Below are positions 41,958-50,397 of a stretch of DNA of 64,000 nucleotides, piece by piece. The stretch covers positions 178,483 through 242,482 of the forward strand of contig JAHLLI010000006.1 of assembly GCA_020444245.1 (NCBI GenBank). The letters run 5' to 3'. The translations under genes and the position numbers were made by a program. A model generated the notes under the pieces. That model was not told the DNA's origin. It worked only from the letters and a program-made list of their open reading frames with translations, and did not search any database. The DNA is from Actinomycetales bacterium. Its GTDB lineage: Bacteria; Actinomycetota; Actinomycetes; Actinomycetales; Cellulomonadaceae. How positions within the stretch are numbered: position 1 is the first letter of the stretch; each line of letters opens with the position of its first letter.

Positions 41958-42443
41958 ATGGCGACCCGGGAGCATGGCGATCGTGAGGCGGCGCGCGAGG
42001 CGGTCACGATGGCCCTGTACGTCAGCCTGTCGCTGCTCGCGGTCCTGGTGGCCCTGCCGGCCCATGCTGCGTCCAGCCGGGTCGCGGCGGCGGTGACGAT
42101 CGTCGTGGCTGCGCTGGGCCTCGTCCTGGCCCACCACGTGGCGTTCCGGCTCTCGTCGCGGCTGGTGGACAACGGACTCGTGACGAAGGAGAGCCTCCGC
42201 CTGCTGGGCGCCCAGCTGGCCGGAGCCGTGCCGGTCGCCGTCGTCGCTGCCGTGCCGCCCTTGATCGTTGGCGGCGACGCCGGGCGGATCCTGTCCGAGG
42301 TGGTCCTGGTCGTGTTCGTGGCCCTGGTCGGCTACCGGGCGATGCGCCAGACGGCGAGCCCGGCACGCTCGATGCTGTACGTCGGGGGCCTGGTCGTGAC
42401 GATCGCGGTGGTCGTCGCGGTGAAGACCGCTGTAGGTCACTGA
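41958..42443 (+). CDS. Small four-TM membrane protein, unknown
   Basis: A 161-residue protein with about four or five TM helices (near 17-38, 44-63, 82-108, 112-130 and 138-158) and a charged N-terminus (TREHGDREAAREA). No motif was recognised. The start fits the leaderless -10 at 41945. It is the last gene before the 18-bp glnA-end repeat at 42483. Confidence 0.75.
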   Translation: MATREHGDREAAREAVTMALYVSLSLLAVLVALPAHAASSRVAAAVTIVVAALGLVLAHHVAFRLSSRLVDNGLVTKESLRLLGAQLAGAVPVAVVAAVPPLIVGGDAGRILSEVVLVVFVALVGYRAMRQTASPARSMLYVGGLVVTIAVVVAVKTAVGH

Positions 42444-42482
42444 GGCCTACGACCGCCGCCGGCGCACGTCAGCGAGGGCTGC

Positions 42483-42500
42483 TCACACGTCGTAGTACAG
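42483..42500. repeat. Second copy of the glnA 3' end (candidate att site)
   Basis: TCACACGTCGTAGTACAG is identical to 52360-52377, which is the complement of the last codons and stop of glnA. Same orientation, 9877 bp apart. It is not in a gene here. It fits an attR-like direct repeat for an element inserted at the glnA 3' end. Confidence 0.55.
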
Positions 42501-42657
42501 TCATCTGATCCCCAAGGCCACTACAACTGTGCAGGTCAGAGGCCTGATCGTCAAGTGGCGCACACAGCCTTGTGCGTCTGTGGTGCACTGGCGAACGGGC
42601 GCCTCGTGAAGGCCCCTGGGGCAGATCGGTGGCATCCGCGGATGGCCCGGGCGCGGA
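42501..42657. other. Non-coding gap beside the glnA-end repeat
   Basis: No convincing gene is present. Base use is less GC-rich than the surroundings at first (TCATCTGATCCCCAAGGCCA, then ACTACAACTGTGCAGGTCAG), and contains AGGCCTGAT and ATCTGATC-type short inverted half-sites. It would be the internal end of a candidate integrated element, where an integrase gene is usually found; none remains. Confidence 0.35.
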
Positions 42658-43563
42658 CTACGACTGGGACCTGCCCCTACGCGTGACGGGCCCGGTCGTC
42701 GGCCGCCCCCGCGTGACGATCGGCTGTGCCGCCGGGGTGGCCCGCGCGCCGGGGTCGGCGGCGAGCTGGCAGACGGCGTGCGCGAGGAGGCGGGGGTGGC
42801 GGAGGTGGATGTTGTGCGATCGGTCCCCGGTCTCCCAGAGTGGGCAGTTGAGGTCTTGCGCCGTGCGTCGTTGCCAGGCGGCCCAGGTGGGCCCGTAGGC
42901 CGAGCTGGCGAGGGCGATCGTGGGAACGCGTGGGCGGGTCGGCGCGGTCGCTGCCTGGCGGATGATCGACGGCATCTGTCGCAGCTCTGCTGCGCCGTAT
43001 CGGTCGGCCCCGGCCACCAAGGCCTGGCGCCAATCCCTGCGGGCTCCCGGTGGGAGGGCTCGGGCCGCGGCCGGGTACTCGGGGTACAGCGGGTGCAGCC
43101 CGGCGCGTAGCAGCGCGCTCGGCACTCCGGTCGGGCGCAGCGCACGCGTCAGGTCAAGGGCCGTGGCCGAGGCGTGCATGCCGAGGGCGATCGACCGGCG
43201 GCCGGCCGCTTGGTAGGGGGTCGCGTCGACCAGGACGAGGCCGTAGACGTGGTCGGGGTGGGCGCCTGCCCACGCTCGCGCGAGCAGGCCACCGAAGGAG
43301 TGCCCGACGACGATCAGCGGACCCGGGTACGGGGTGAGCTCGGTGGTCACGGCGGTCAAGTAGTCCGCCAGCCCACCCACGCTCGCCGTGGGTCTGCGTC
43401 GGAGCACCACGACGGGCATCTCGGCGTTGAGCTCCGAACGCAAGGGAGCCCAGGACGCGGCGCTGTCGCCGGCGCCGGGCAGGACCACCACCGTCGGCGT
43501 CTGCACCGAGCGGCCGGAGCTGGCCGAGACACCGGTCGTGGCTCTCAGGCCCGGCTGGCTCAC
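42658..43563 (-). CDS. Alpha/beta-hydrolase fold protein
   Basis: A 301-residue hydrolase. VVVLPGAGDSAASWAPL holds the oxyanion region, the nucleophile elbow is IVVGHSFGGLLARAWA (GHSFGG, about residues 92-97), and the His near the end is in GDRSHNIHLRHP. The acid may be in VLVDATPY. The C-terminus (ARATPAAQPIVTRGRP) is a basic tail. The GTG at 43563 overlaps the DUF3237 stop (GTGA). The substrate is unknown. Confidence 0.87.
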   Translation of the reverse strand: MSQPGLRATTGVSASSGRSVQTPTVVVLPGAGDSAASWAPLRSELNAEMPVVVLRRRPTASVGGLADYLTAVTTELTPYPGPLIVVGHSFGGLLARAWAGAHPDHVYGLVLVDATPYQAAGRRSIALGMHASATALDLTRALRPTGVPSALLRAGLHPLYPEYPAAARALPPGARRDWRQALVAGADRYGAAELRQMPSIIRQAATAPTRPRVPTIALASSAYGPTWAAWQRRTAQDLNCPLWETGDRSHNIHLRHPRLLAHAVCQLAADPGARATPAAQPIVTRGRPTTGPVTRRGRSQS

Positions 43564-44012
43564 GGGCGCGCCTCGAAGATCGAGTACTCCGCCGCGCCGG
43601 GCACCAGACGGCCCTCGGCGATCGAGACGATCCCGTTGACCCACGCGTAGCGAGCGTCGCTCGTCTCGAAGCGGGGTTGCACGACGTAGTACATGTCGCC
43701 GTACGCGGGTTCCCGTCCTTCGGCCAGCGCAGCCGACACCTTCGCGTTGGCGCGCGCGATACCCAGGTACTGCATGTAGATGTGACAGCCGTCCGCCGTC
43801 CGCAGGGTGAGCCGGCCGTCGACGTGCCCGTTGCCGAGCGCATCGAGCAGCAGCCAGTCGCCTCCGCTCCGCAGGAGCGTGCCGCTGAGGCGCGGGCCGC
43901 GGAACGAGCCGCCCACGCAGTCGGCGATGTAGCGGCCGCGGCCGGCCTCGTTCCCGGTGTGGACCGGCGGGTTGGCCTCGGCGCGAAGAGTCATCAGGGG
44001 GACGAGCTCCAT
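43560..44012 (-). CDS. DUF3237 family protein
   Basis: A 150-residue single-domain protein starting MELVPLMTLRAEANPPV. Family blocks include RGRYIADCVGGSFRGPRLSG, DWLLLDALGNGHVDGRLTLRT and IYMQYLGIAR. The end NGIVSIAEGRL and YSIFEARP is the usual finish. DUF3237 has a beta-barrel fold without an agreed function. It is coupled to the hydrolase by overlapping stop and start, suggesting a shared pathway. Confidence 0.87.
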   Translation of the reverse strand: MELVPLMTLRAEANPPVHTGNEAGRGRYIADCVGGSFRGPRLSGTLLRSGGDWLLLDALGNGHVDGRLTLRTADGCHIYMQYLGIARANAKVSAALAEGREPAYGDMYYVVQPRFETSDARYAWVNGIVSIAEGRLVPGAAEYSIFEARP

Positions 44013-44094
44013 CGGTGGTCTCCTTCGTCGTACGAAGCGATCACAGGTCGACCGCCTCGGGCCTGGTGCCCGGTGCCACCGGGTCCGACGACGT

Positions 44095-44259
44095 GTCACG
44101 GCTGCAGCAGACTGCGCACCAGCACGTTGTCGATGGCGGCCAGGAGTCGGACGGCCTGGGGCATGGCGGCCGCGAGCAGCGCGGCGAGGGCCGTCGTCAC
44201 GATCACGGCCGGTTCCCCGTCGAGGACCCACGGGCCGAGGGTCGCGGTCACGGGCTCCA
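44095..44259 (-). CDS. Possible small peptide gene in a 341-bp gap
   Basis: The gap 44013-44353 holds a 54-codon frame, MEPVTATLGPWVLDGEP with a hydrophobic middle (VIVTTALAALLAAAM) and end AIDNVLVRSLLQP. It would be a one-TM peptide. No good ribosome site is seen. A still smaller 27-codon frame upstream (44248-44331, ending RRAGTWSP) has GGGAG before it. Both are doubtful. Apart from these I see nothing in the gap. Confidence 0.3.
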
Positions 44260-44353
44260 TGTGCCGGCGCGTCGTTCACGAGCTGAGGCGGTGTCGGTCG
44301 GCGGGTCGGCGGGTGAGGCGGCGATGGACATCGTGGTCTCCCGGGCGAGGTGC

Positions 44354-45091
44354 TCAGGCGGTCCGGCGCAGGCCGCGCACGGCAAGCAGGCCGATGACGA
44401 ACAGGGCGACGTCGTGACCCACGAGCACGGCCCAGAGGGCGCCGCCGTGCAGTCCGGTGGTGTGCAGGAGCAGGTCGCTGACCGCGTGGATGCCGGCCAG
44501 GGCCCAGACGGCGTTGGTCCGCTGGCGCAGGATGGCGTAGCCGAAGCCACCTGCGGCGGCACCGACGGCCTGGGCGAGGGTGACGGCGAGGTTGGCGCCG
44601 AAGGCGACGTTGCCCAGGTGGGCGGCGCCGAACAGCAGTGCCGTGAGCGTCGCTGCCCGAACCGGGCCGAGCGGGAGCGCCGCACGGAGCATGACGCCGC
44701 GGAACCAGAGCTCCTCGTAGAGCCCCGTGGCGAGGTAGCCGGCGGCGAGCGCGGCGAGTGTGGCCGGGTCCGGTTGCCAGCCCCAGGCGAGCGGCACGAG
44801 GGCCACGAGCGCGGGGGCCACCAGCCAGGTGGTGTTCCGCCAGGTGGTGGGGCCGCCGGCGGCCACTTGGCGCCAGCCGATGCGTCGGGCGGCGATCAGG
44901 GCCATCGCGAGCAGCGCCAGCACCACGGGCAGCCTGCGCAGCAGGGGGTCGGAGTCGGGCCCGACGAGCCCGGCGGTGAGTGCGCCGAGGAGGGTCAGGC
45001 TGACCGACGCACCGGCGAGGGTGAACGACGTGCGGACGGGGCGTCCTCGGTCGATGCGCGAGGTCGACGTGGGCGGTCCGAGCGTGTCCAT
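44354..45091 (-). CDS. CPBP-family intramembrane metalloprotease
   Basis: A 245-residue membrane protein with about seven TM helices. The CAAX-protease/bacteriocin-processing motifs are present: motif 1 EELWFRG (about 145-151, Glu-Glu and Arg), motif 2 LFGAAHLGN (about 172-180) and motif 3 AGIHAVSDL. A role in membrane-protein processing or peptide immunity is possible; no substrate is visible. It belongs to a minus-strand gene set with a two-component system. Confidence 0.88.
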   Translation of the reverse strand: MDTLGPPTSTSRIDRGRPVRTSFTLAGASVSLTLLGALTAGLVGPDSDPLLRRLPVVLALLAMALIAARRIGWRQVAAGGPTTWRNTTWLVAPALVALVPLAWGWQPDPATLAALAAGYLATGLYEELWFRGVMLRAALPLGPVRAATLTALLFGAAHLGNVAFGANLAVTLAQAVGAAAGGFGYAILRQRTNAVWALAGIHAVSDLLLHTTGLHGGALWAVLVGHDVALFVIGLLAVRGLRRTA

Positions 45092-45119
45092 GGGGTTCTC
45101 CGGGCTTCTCGTACGTCGC

Positions 45120-45632
45120 TCAGGCGACTGCGGGGGCGGGCTGGGCCTGGAGGCGCCGGGCGCGGAGGGCGAGGGCGACGGTGCGGGCCAGGACCATGCC
45201 CAGCGCCATGACGACCAGGGCCGCGGTCCAGGCGTCGGCGCCGGTGATGGCGTGGTCCATGGAGAACGCGCCGACCGTCCGCGCGCCGGAACCGTTGGCC
45301 CACTCGGCGAAGGCGATGCGTCCGCCGATCATCACGAGCCACAGCGAGGCGAACCCCGCGCCGGCGGTGGCGACGAGTCGTCCGTCACGGTGACCCAGCC
45401 GGGTCACGGCGCTGGCGGCGAGCCCGAAGAGCACGCCGACCGCGCCGAACGCCACGACGAGGTCGAGGTCGTTGCCCGCGGTCGGGAGCGGGAGGAGGAA
45501 GAACCCGGCCGCGACGACGACGAGGGCGATCGGGACCAGGTAGGTGCCGCGGGTGACCTGCCGGGTGCCGACGTTGCGCAGCAGTGCCCACGCGAGCAGG
45601 ACGATCGACAGGATCCACTGGGTGGTGCTCAT
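45120..45632 (-). CDS. Multi-pass membrane protein, unknown
   Basis: A 170-residue protein with about five TM helices (near 5-20, 30-50, 58-80, 90-108 and 133-155). The start MSTTQWILSIVLLAWALLRNVGTR has the look of DUF1453/CcdC-like proteins. No catalytic motif is visible. It lies between the CPBP protease and a NarL-type kinase on the same strand. Function unknown. Confidence 0.7.
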   Translation of the reverse strand: MSTTQWILSIVLLAWALLRNVGTRQVTRGTYLVPIALVVVAAGFFLLPLPTAGNDLDLVVAFGAVGVLFGLAASAVTRLGHRDGRLVATAGAGFASLWLVMIGGRIAFAEWANGSGARTVGAFSMDHAITGADAWTAALVVMALGMVLARTVALALRARRLQAQPAPAVA

Positions 45633-45719
45633 CTGGAGCTCCCTTCGTTCTTGGGTGCTCCGAGCGTCCCGCCCGGCGGTCGCGCCCCGCGTCGGCGGGA
45701 AGGGCGGCCGACCGCGGGA

Positions 45720-47396
45720 TCATCCGCCGGGCGGCGCCTCGGCCGGATGACGTAGTGGGACGGTCACGCTCACCCGGGTCCCGTGGCCCGGAGCGGATTC
45801 GACCTGGATGCGGCCACTGAGGGATCGGGCGCGGTCACCCATCGTGCCGAGCCCGAGGTGCCCCGGGCGCTCGAGGGTGGTGTCGAAGCCGATGCCGTCG
45901 TCCTGGACCGCGAGGTCAACGCTGTGCGCGTCCACCGTGAGCAAGACCTCGATCCGCGTGGGATGTGCGTGCTTGATGGCGTTGTGCATCGCCTCGAGCG
46001 CGATCCGGTACAGGTGCTGCTCGGCGTCGGCCGACACCGGCAGCCGCTGCGGGGGTGCGTCGACGGTGATGGTGAGCTGCTCGCGCGCGGACATCGCGGC
46101 TGCCTGCTTCGCCAGCGCCGAGCCGAGCCCTTCCTCGGCCAAGGCGTCGGGCCGGAGCTCGAAGATCAGTGCGCGCATCTCCGCCAGCGCCCCACGGGTG
46201 AGCTCCTGGAGCCGCTGGACCTCGGCCCGCGCTAGGGCGGCCTCGGGCCCGAGGGGTTCGAGCCGACGCTCGGCCGTGCGCGCGTGCAGCGTCATGGAGA
46301 ACAGCGCCTGGCTCACCGAGTCGTGCAGCTCGCGGGCGAGGCGTTGGCGCTCGGCCATGCCGGCCGCCTTCGCCTCCTCGGCCAGGAGAACGGAGTTCTC
46401 GACCGCGAGCGCTGCCTGGTCGGCCATGGCACGCAGGTAGTCCTCGTCGTCGGCCGAGAACCGTGCGCCGGCGGGCAGGTGCACGTGGAGCTCGCCGAAG
46501 AAGACCCGGCCCGACACCAGCGGCAGCGCGGCGAGGTCGTCCCAGTCGGGCGCCGGTTGCGACCAGTAGCCGTGCAGCGGCGCGTACCTCGGATCGGCGA
46601 GTGCGGCAGTTCTCGCACCACGCCGCAGGTCCACGGGCCTCACGTCGTCGGTGCCTCGTCGGTCGTCCCCGGCCGACTCGTACATCTCGGTGATGGCGTC
46701 GGCGTAGCCGGATCCGAAGCCGGGGTCGGCCACGACCGTGAGGACGTCCTCCTGCGCTGCGGGTCCCTCGGGCCAGATCACCAGGCTCACGGCCTTGGCC
46801 GAGGTGGTCCGCAGGATCTGCTCGCGGACCGTGGCGAGCGTCGAGGGTAGGGGCTGGTCGACGGTCATGGCACTCGACACCGCAGTGAACGCGCGGATCC
46901 GGGCCTCGAGGCGCTCGGTCGAGAGCACCCGGTCGGTCGCGTCGGTGACCACGTCGAGCACGCCGACGATCTCCCCGTCCTCGAAGAGAGGAGCGAACAC
47001 CACGTCCCAGTACGTCGTCAGGCCAGGGATGTCGATGCGGTTCGCGGCCTGCCGGACGACCTGTCCGTCGCGCACGGCGGCGAAGAGCTCGGCGACGGAA
47101 TCCTCGTTGCCCGGGATGAGGTCGTTGAGGTGGCGGCCGGGCGCGGTGTAGTCGGGTCCGGCGCCGAAGTACAGCTCGTAGAAGCCGACCCAGGTGCGAT
47201 TGCACCGTTGAAGCCGACCCTCGAGGTCGAACACGGCCAGGCCGAACGGCACCCGGTCGAAGAAGAGGTCGACCATCTGGCGCTCGATCGGCTCCCACGA
47301 CGGCGGCAGTGCTTCGAGTGCCGGCTCGGTCGGCATTGACGTGCTGCGCAGGGGGGACGGGCGCCCGTACCCGTCGTCGCCGAGGGCTGCGCTCAT
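45720..47396 (-). CDS. PAS/GAF-containing NarX-type sensor histidine kinase
   Basis: A 558-residue soluble kinase with no TM helix. The PAS domain is about 40-150 (FGLAVFDLEGRLQRCNRTWVG), GAF about 170-330, then HisKA_3 with RQRLARELHDSVSQALFSM (His in ELHD) and HATPase (EAMHNAIKHAHPTRIEV, GLGTMGDRARSLSG). The start overlaps by ATGA with the stop of the upstream regulator. The cytosolic sensor domains suggest a metabolite or redox signal. Confidence 0.92.
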   Translation of the reverse strand: MSAALGDDGYGRPSPLRSTSMPTEPALEALPPSWEPIERQMVDLFFDRVPFGLAVFDLEGRLQRCNRTWVGFYELYFGAGPDYTAPGRHLNDLIPGNEDSVAELFAAVRDGQVVRQAANRIDIPGLTTYWDVVFAPLFEDGEIVGVLDVVTDATDRVLSTERLEARIRAFTAVSSAMTVDQPLPSTLATVREQILRTTSAKAVSLVIWPEGPAAQEDVLTVVADPGFGSGYADAITEMYESAGDDRRGTDDVRPVDLRRGARTAALADPRYAPLHGYWSQPAPDWDDLAALPLVSGRVFFGELHVHLPAGARFSADDEDYLRAMADQAALAVENSVLLAEEAKAAGMAERQRLARELHDSVSQALFSMTLHARTAERRLEPLGPEAALARAEVQRLQELTRGALAEMRALIFELRPDALAEEGLGSALAKQAAAMSAREQLTITVDAPPQRLPVSADAEQHLYRIALEAMHNAIKHAHPTRIEVLLTVDAHSVDLAVQDDGIGFDTTLERPGHLGLGTMGDRARSLSGRIQVESAPGHGTRVSVTVPLRHPAEAPPGG

Positions 47397-48076
47397 CCGG
47401 TCATGCTCTCCGGGTCGACCAGGCCCTCACGCACCGCCCACATCGCCGCCTGGGTCCTTGAGGCGAGCCCGAGCTTGGTCAGGATGTTGGACACGTGGGT
47501 ACGGGCGGTGCGCTCCGCGACGCCGAGACGCCGGCCGATCTCGCGATTGGTCCGTCCCTCGGCGACCAGGGTGACGACCTCGAGCTCACGGGGTGTCAGC
47601 GAGGCGGCCGACGACGGCGGGGTGCGCAGCGACTGTGCGAGCACCGTGGCCACGGCAGGGTCCAGCCGGATCTCACCGGCCACTGCGGCGCGGATCGCGT
47701 CCACGACGTCATCGGCGTCGGCGTCCTTGAGCAGGTAGCCCGTCGCGCCGGCCTCGAGCGCCGCACGGATACGTGCCTCCTCGACGAACGACGTCACCGC
47801 GATCACATCGATCTGCGGCCACCGTTCCTTGATGCGACCGGTCGCCTCCACCCCGTCCAGCCGAGGCATCTGCATGTCCATCAGGACCACGTCCGGGACG
47901 CGGCCGTCGCGGGCGAGCGCGTCGATCCGCGCAAGGGCCTCCAAGCCGTCGGCAGCCTCCGCGACGATCGAGATCCCCGGTTCGGTGTCGAAGTAGGCCC
48001 GCAGGCCGGTGCGCACGACGGCGTGGTCGTCGACCAGCACCACGGTGATCTCGTCGTCCTGCTCCACCTCGGCCAT
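47393..48076 (-). CDS. NarL/LuxR-family response regulator
   Basis: A 227-residue regulator. The receiver domain has VVLVDDHAVVRTGLRAYFD, the phospho-acceptor Asp67 in LMDMQMPRLDG and the lysine in GYLLKDADADD. The LuxR HTH is SLTPRELEVVTLVAEGRTNREIGRRLGVAERTARTHVSNI. The start at 48076 (MAEVEQDDE) is preferred over a GTG nine bases upstream. Coupled to the kinase at 45720. Confidence 0.93.
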   Translation of the reverse strand: MAEVEQDDEITVVLVDDHAVVRTGLRAYFDTEPGISIVAEAADGLEALARIDALARDGRVPDVVLMDMQMPRLDGVEATGRIKERWPQIDVIAVTSFVEEARIRAALEAGATGYLLKDADADDVVDAIRAAVAGEIRLDPAVATVLAQSLRTPPSSAASLTPRELEVVTLVAEGRTNREIGRRLGVAERTARTHVSNILTKLGLASRTQAAMWAVREGLVDPESMTG

Positions 48077-48126
48077 CAGCCTCACCCTTCGTCGTCGAGT
48101 GCTGCCGAGCAGCGAACACTATCCCG

Positions 48127-48501
48127 CTATCGACCCCGACCCGCGAGGCGGATCGCGGTCACCAGAGCGTCGGCGTCACCGTCCTTCTCGACGAAGGCCA
48201 CGGCACCGGCACCGAGCGCGGCCCCACCGGCCGAAGCACTCAGCCCGACGGCGATCACCGCTGTCTTCGACGCCAGCCGTGACACCAGGCGGAGCCCGGC
48301 CCCGTCGCCTCCTGGCACGTCGACGACCGCCACGTCGGCAGCCGTCCCCATCTCCGACAGCCGCCAAGCCTGGTCGACGTCGACGGCGATCGCCTTCACG
48401 GCCCCCACCTCGTCGAGCAGGCGCACGAGAGAGGCCCTCACACGCGGATCGTCATCGACCACGAGGACCGCGAGAGGCGGCAGGCTGCCCGCGTGGTTCA
48501 C
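48127..48501 (-). CDS. Receiver-domain-only response regulator
   Basis: A 124-residue single receiver domain. Acidic pocket VVDDDPRVRASLVRLLDE, acceptor Asp61 in VVDVPGGDGAG and the switch lysine in FVEKDGDADAL. There is no output domain, so it probably acts by protein contact or as a phosphate sink. The GTG 48501 lacks a strong ribosome site. It lies 50 bp upstream of the NarL-type regulator on the same strand. Confidence 0.82.
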   Translation of the reverse strand: MNHAGSLPPLAVLVVDDDPRVRASLVRLLDEVGAVKAIAVDVDQAWRLSEMGTAADVAVVDVPGGDGAGLRLVSRLASKTAVIAVGLSASAGGAALGAGAVAFVEKDGDADALVTAIRLAGRGR

Positions 48502-48690
48502 GACTCGACCTCCCGAACCGGCCGGGCTGCATCGCCGCCGGGCCGGGTGCGAGTCGGCACTGGCGCGGAGCGGCGGTCGGCGCGACCGACCGGGGTGAGT
48601 CTCACGTCGACCTCCTTCTCGCGACCGTGACCAGCATGGTGCGCGACGGTTCCTCACCGCGTCGGCCCGAAGGCCTGGCCGTGCTGTCGG

Positions 48691-48717
48691 ATCGGCCGAT
48701 GAGAGCCTCGGCCGATT
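48691..48717. repeat. Inverted repeat in a divergent promoter gap
   Basis: ATCGGCCGA (48691-48699) and TCGGCCGAT (48709-48717) form a 9-bp inverted repeat around eight bases in the 316-bp gap 48502-48817. Genes on both sides diverge from it, so an operator is more likely than a terminator. The rest of the gap shows nothing recognised. Confidence 0.45.
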
Positions 48718-48817
48718 GACGTAGGACGCTGTTGCTGGGACACCGATCGTCTTGACCGGGATGACCCTCGCATGCAAGGAATGGGCGCCTCGGTCCGTCA
48801 CGTCCCGGGAGTGTCAC

Positions 48818-49159
48818 GTGCTTCAGGCAGCTCAGTCGTTGACCCTGGCTACGCGATTCCTCGTCGAGATCGCGGCGCTCGTGGCGTACGCCTGGTGGGG
48901 GTGGAGCCTCCCGACATCCCTTCAGGTTCGGCTCCTCGCCACGATCGGCACGCCGGTGGTGGCCGCCGTCGTGTGGGGCGTGCTTGCTGCGCCGAAGGCT
49001 CCCGTTCACCTGGCACCACCGCTCTTGGTGGCCGTCCAGGTCCTCGTCCTCGGGGGTGCGGTTGCTGCGCTCGCGAGCGCGGGACGGACGACGCTGGCCG
49101 TCGTCCTCGGCCTGGTCGCCCTCGTCGACGGTGCCCTGCTCGCGTGGTGGCGCCTATGA
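48818..49159 (+). CDS. DUF2568 (YrdB-like) membrane protein
   Basis: A 113-residue protein with four TM helices. FLVEIAALVAYAWWGW and VWGVLAAPKAPVHL are diagnostic of the DUF2568/YrdB family. The GTG at 48818 has GGGAG seven bases ahead and gives the usual family length (about 115). The stop overlaps convergently with the next gene by 6 bp. Function unknown. Confidence 0.87.
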   Translation: MLQAAQSLTLATRFLVEIAALVAYAWWGWSLPTSLQVRLLATIGTPVVAAVVWGVLAAPKAPVHLAPPLLVAVQVLVLGGAVAALASAGRTTLAVVLGLVALVDGALLAWWRL

Positions 49160-49717
49160 CGGTTCGACCATGCCGGTCCGCCGCCACTCGTCGTAGGTCG
49201 TCACGAGCCGGAGGTCGTCGACCGTGAGCTCGGCCGTGTAGCTGCCGCTCGCGTAGAGGTAGGTGTGCTCACCGAGCCGCGTGTAGGTCTGGTCCGCCGC
49301 GGCGACCGTCAGCTCGGGGAAGCGGACCCACGCGGCACGGATCGTTCGCGAGTCTCCCACCTCGAGCCGGAGCCGCCGGAGGGGGAGGGTGTTGGTGGCC
49401 GGGCTGCAGCCGAGATCGACGTCAGTGCACCCGTCGAGGTGGGGCGCACTGACTCCGTCGACGGTCCAGCTCCCCTCGGGCGCGCGCACGAGCGTCGTCT
49501 CCCTCCGGCTCAGGCCCCGATGGAAGCGGACGTGCACCGTCGCGGTGAGACCGTCGCTGCCGGCGATGACCCGGTACTGGGCACGCACGGGTATGCCGCC
49601 CTGTGCGCCGAGCACCGTGCCCTCCAACGACACCCCCGAAGCGCGGAGGTCCAACCTGCAGTGCTCGTCGGCCTGCGTCGCGCCCGACTGGCGCCACGCG
49701 ACGAGCCTGGTCGTCAT
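49154..49717 (-). CDS. Putative glycolipid-binding family protein
   Basis: A 187-residue protein of the PF06475 type. The start TTRLVAWRQSG, the RVIAGSDGLTATVHVRF block, WTVDGVSAPHLDGCTDVDLG and SPATNTLPLRRL are typical, with the final YLYASGSYTAELTVDDLRLV. ATG 49717 fits the family start; an upstream ATG at 49762 is weaker. These proteins are thought to bind glycolipid, on family name only. Confidence 0.85.
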   Translation of the reverse strand: MTTRLVAWRQSGATQADEHCRLDLRASGVSLEGTVLGAQGGIPVRAQYRVIAGSDGLTATVHVRFHRGLSRRETTLVRAPEGSWTVDGVSAPHLDGCTDVDLGCSPATNTLPLRRLRLEVGDSRTIRAAWVRFPELTVAAADQTYTRLGEHTYLYASGSYTAELTVDDLRLVTTYDEWRRTGMVEPS

Positions 49718-49755
49718 CGCAGGGCGGCCCTGGTCTCCCGCGCGCACTTCGGGCG

Positions 49756-50370
49756 TCACCACACGCGGCCATCGGGGAGCTCGGCGAGGCCGGGACCCGA
49801 CAGGTGCAGGAGCTCGTAGCGCTCCGTCTCATCCTCATCGGTGGCGACGGCCTCGTTCCACAGGACGAAGCGGGCCAGCTGCCAGTGATGCGGGTCGATG
49901 GCCAGCGCCGCCGTGTGCACCCCGTCCTGACCGGCGAGCTGGCGGAGGTCGTCGACACCCTGCTCGATCGCGGTGGCCAGGCCCAGCCCGGTGGCGTCTG
50001 GGCCCGGCCCGGCGGGGATCGGGGTGAGGCGCCGCGAGGCGGACCTCGGGTAGGGCGCGCGGGACGGGCCCGCGTGGCAGGCCAGCCCCGTCCAGTGCCG
50101 CACGACGGGACGACCGAAGTCGCGGATGATGTTCTGGAATCCTCCGCCGCCGGCGACGAACCTCGCCATCGAGCCAGTGTCGTTCCACAGGTAGATCGGC
50201 GCGTACTCGTTGACCGGCGAGCCAAGGACCCCTCGCTCGCGGATGGCGTACGCCTTGACGCCCAGCCCGGGGAGGTCGTCGAGGGCCCTACCCCCGGTGG
50301 CGACGCGGGTGCGGATGATCTGCATGTCGTAGTCGGCGGGCAGGGTGATCTCGTACTGCATGGCGTACAT
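49756..50370 (-). CDS. DUF4865 family protein
   Basis: A 204-residue protein starting MYAMQYEITLPADYDMQIIR. DUF4865 blocks include RGVLGSPVNEYAPIYLWND, GGGGFQNIIRDFGRPVVRHW and FVLWNEAVATDEDE. Tyr/Asp-rich central residues suggest a dimeric ferredoxin-like monooxygenase fold. It is one of a run of same-strand accessory genes that includes the CMD-hydrolase fusion and YciI, and may modify the same small molecule. Function unknown. Confidence 0.85.
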   Translation of the reverse strand: MYAMQYEITLPADYDMQIIRTRVATGGRALDDLPGLGVKAYAIRERGVLGSPVNEYAPIYLWNDTGSMARFVAGGGGFQNIIRDFGRPVVRHWTGLACHAGPSRAPYPRSASRRLTPIPAGPGPDATGLGLATAIEQGVDDLRQLAGQDGVHTAALAIDPHHWQLARFVLWNEAVATDEDETERYELLHLSGPGLAELPDGRVW

Positions 50371-50397
50371 GGCGGGGCCTTCTTCGTCCGTGGTGGG

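Noticed and set aside
42501..43145. Minus-strand frame over the hydrolase gene and the repeat gap
   Set aside because: It is a shadow of the hydrolase for most of its length; no integrase motifs were found in it.
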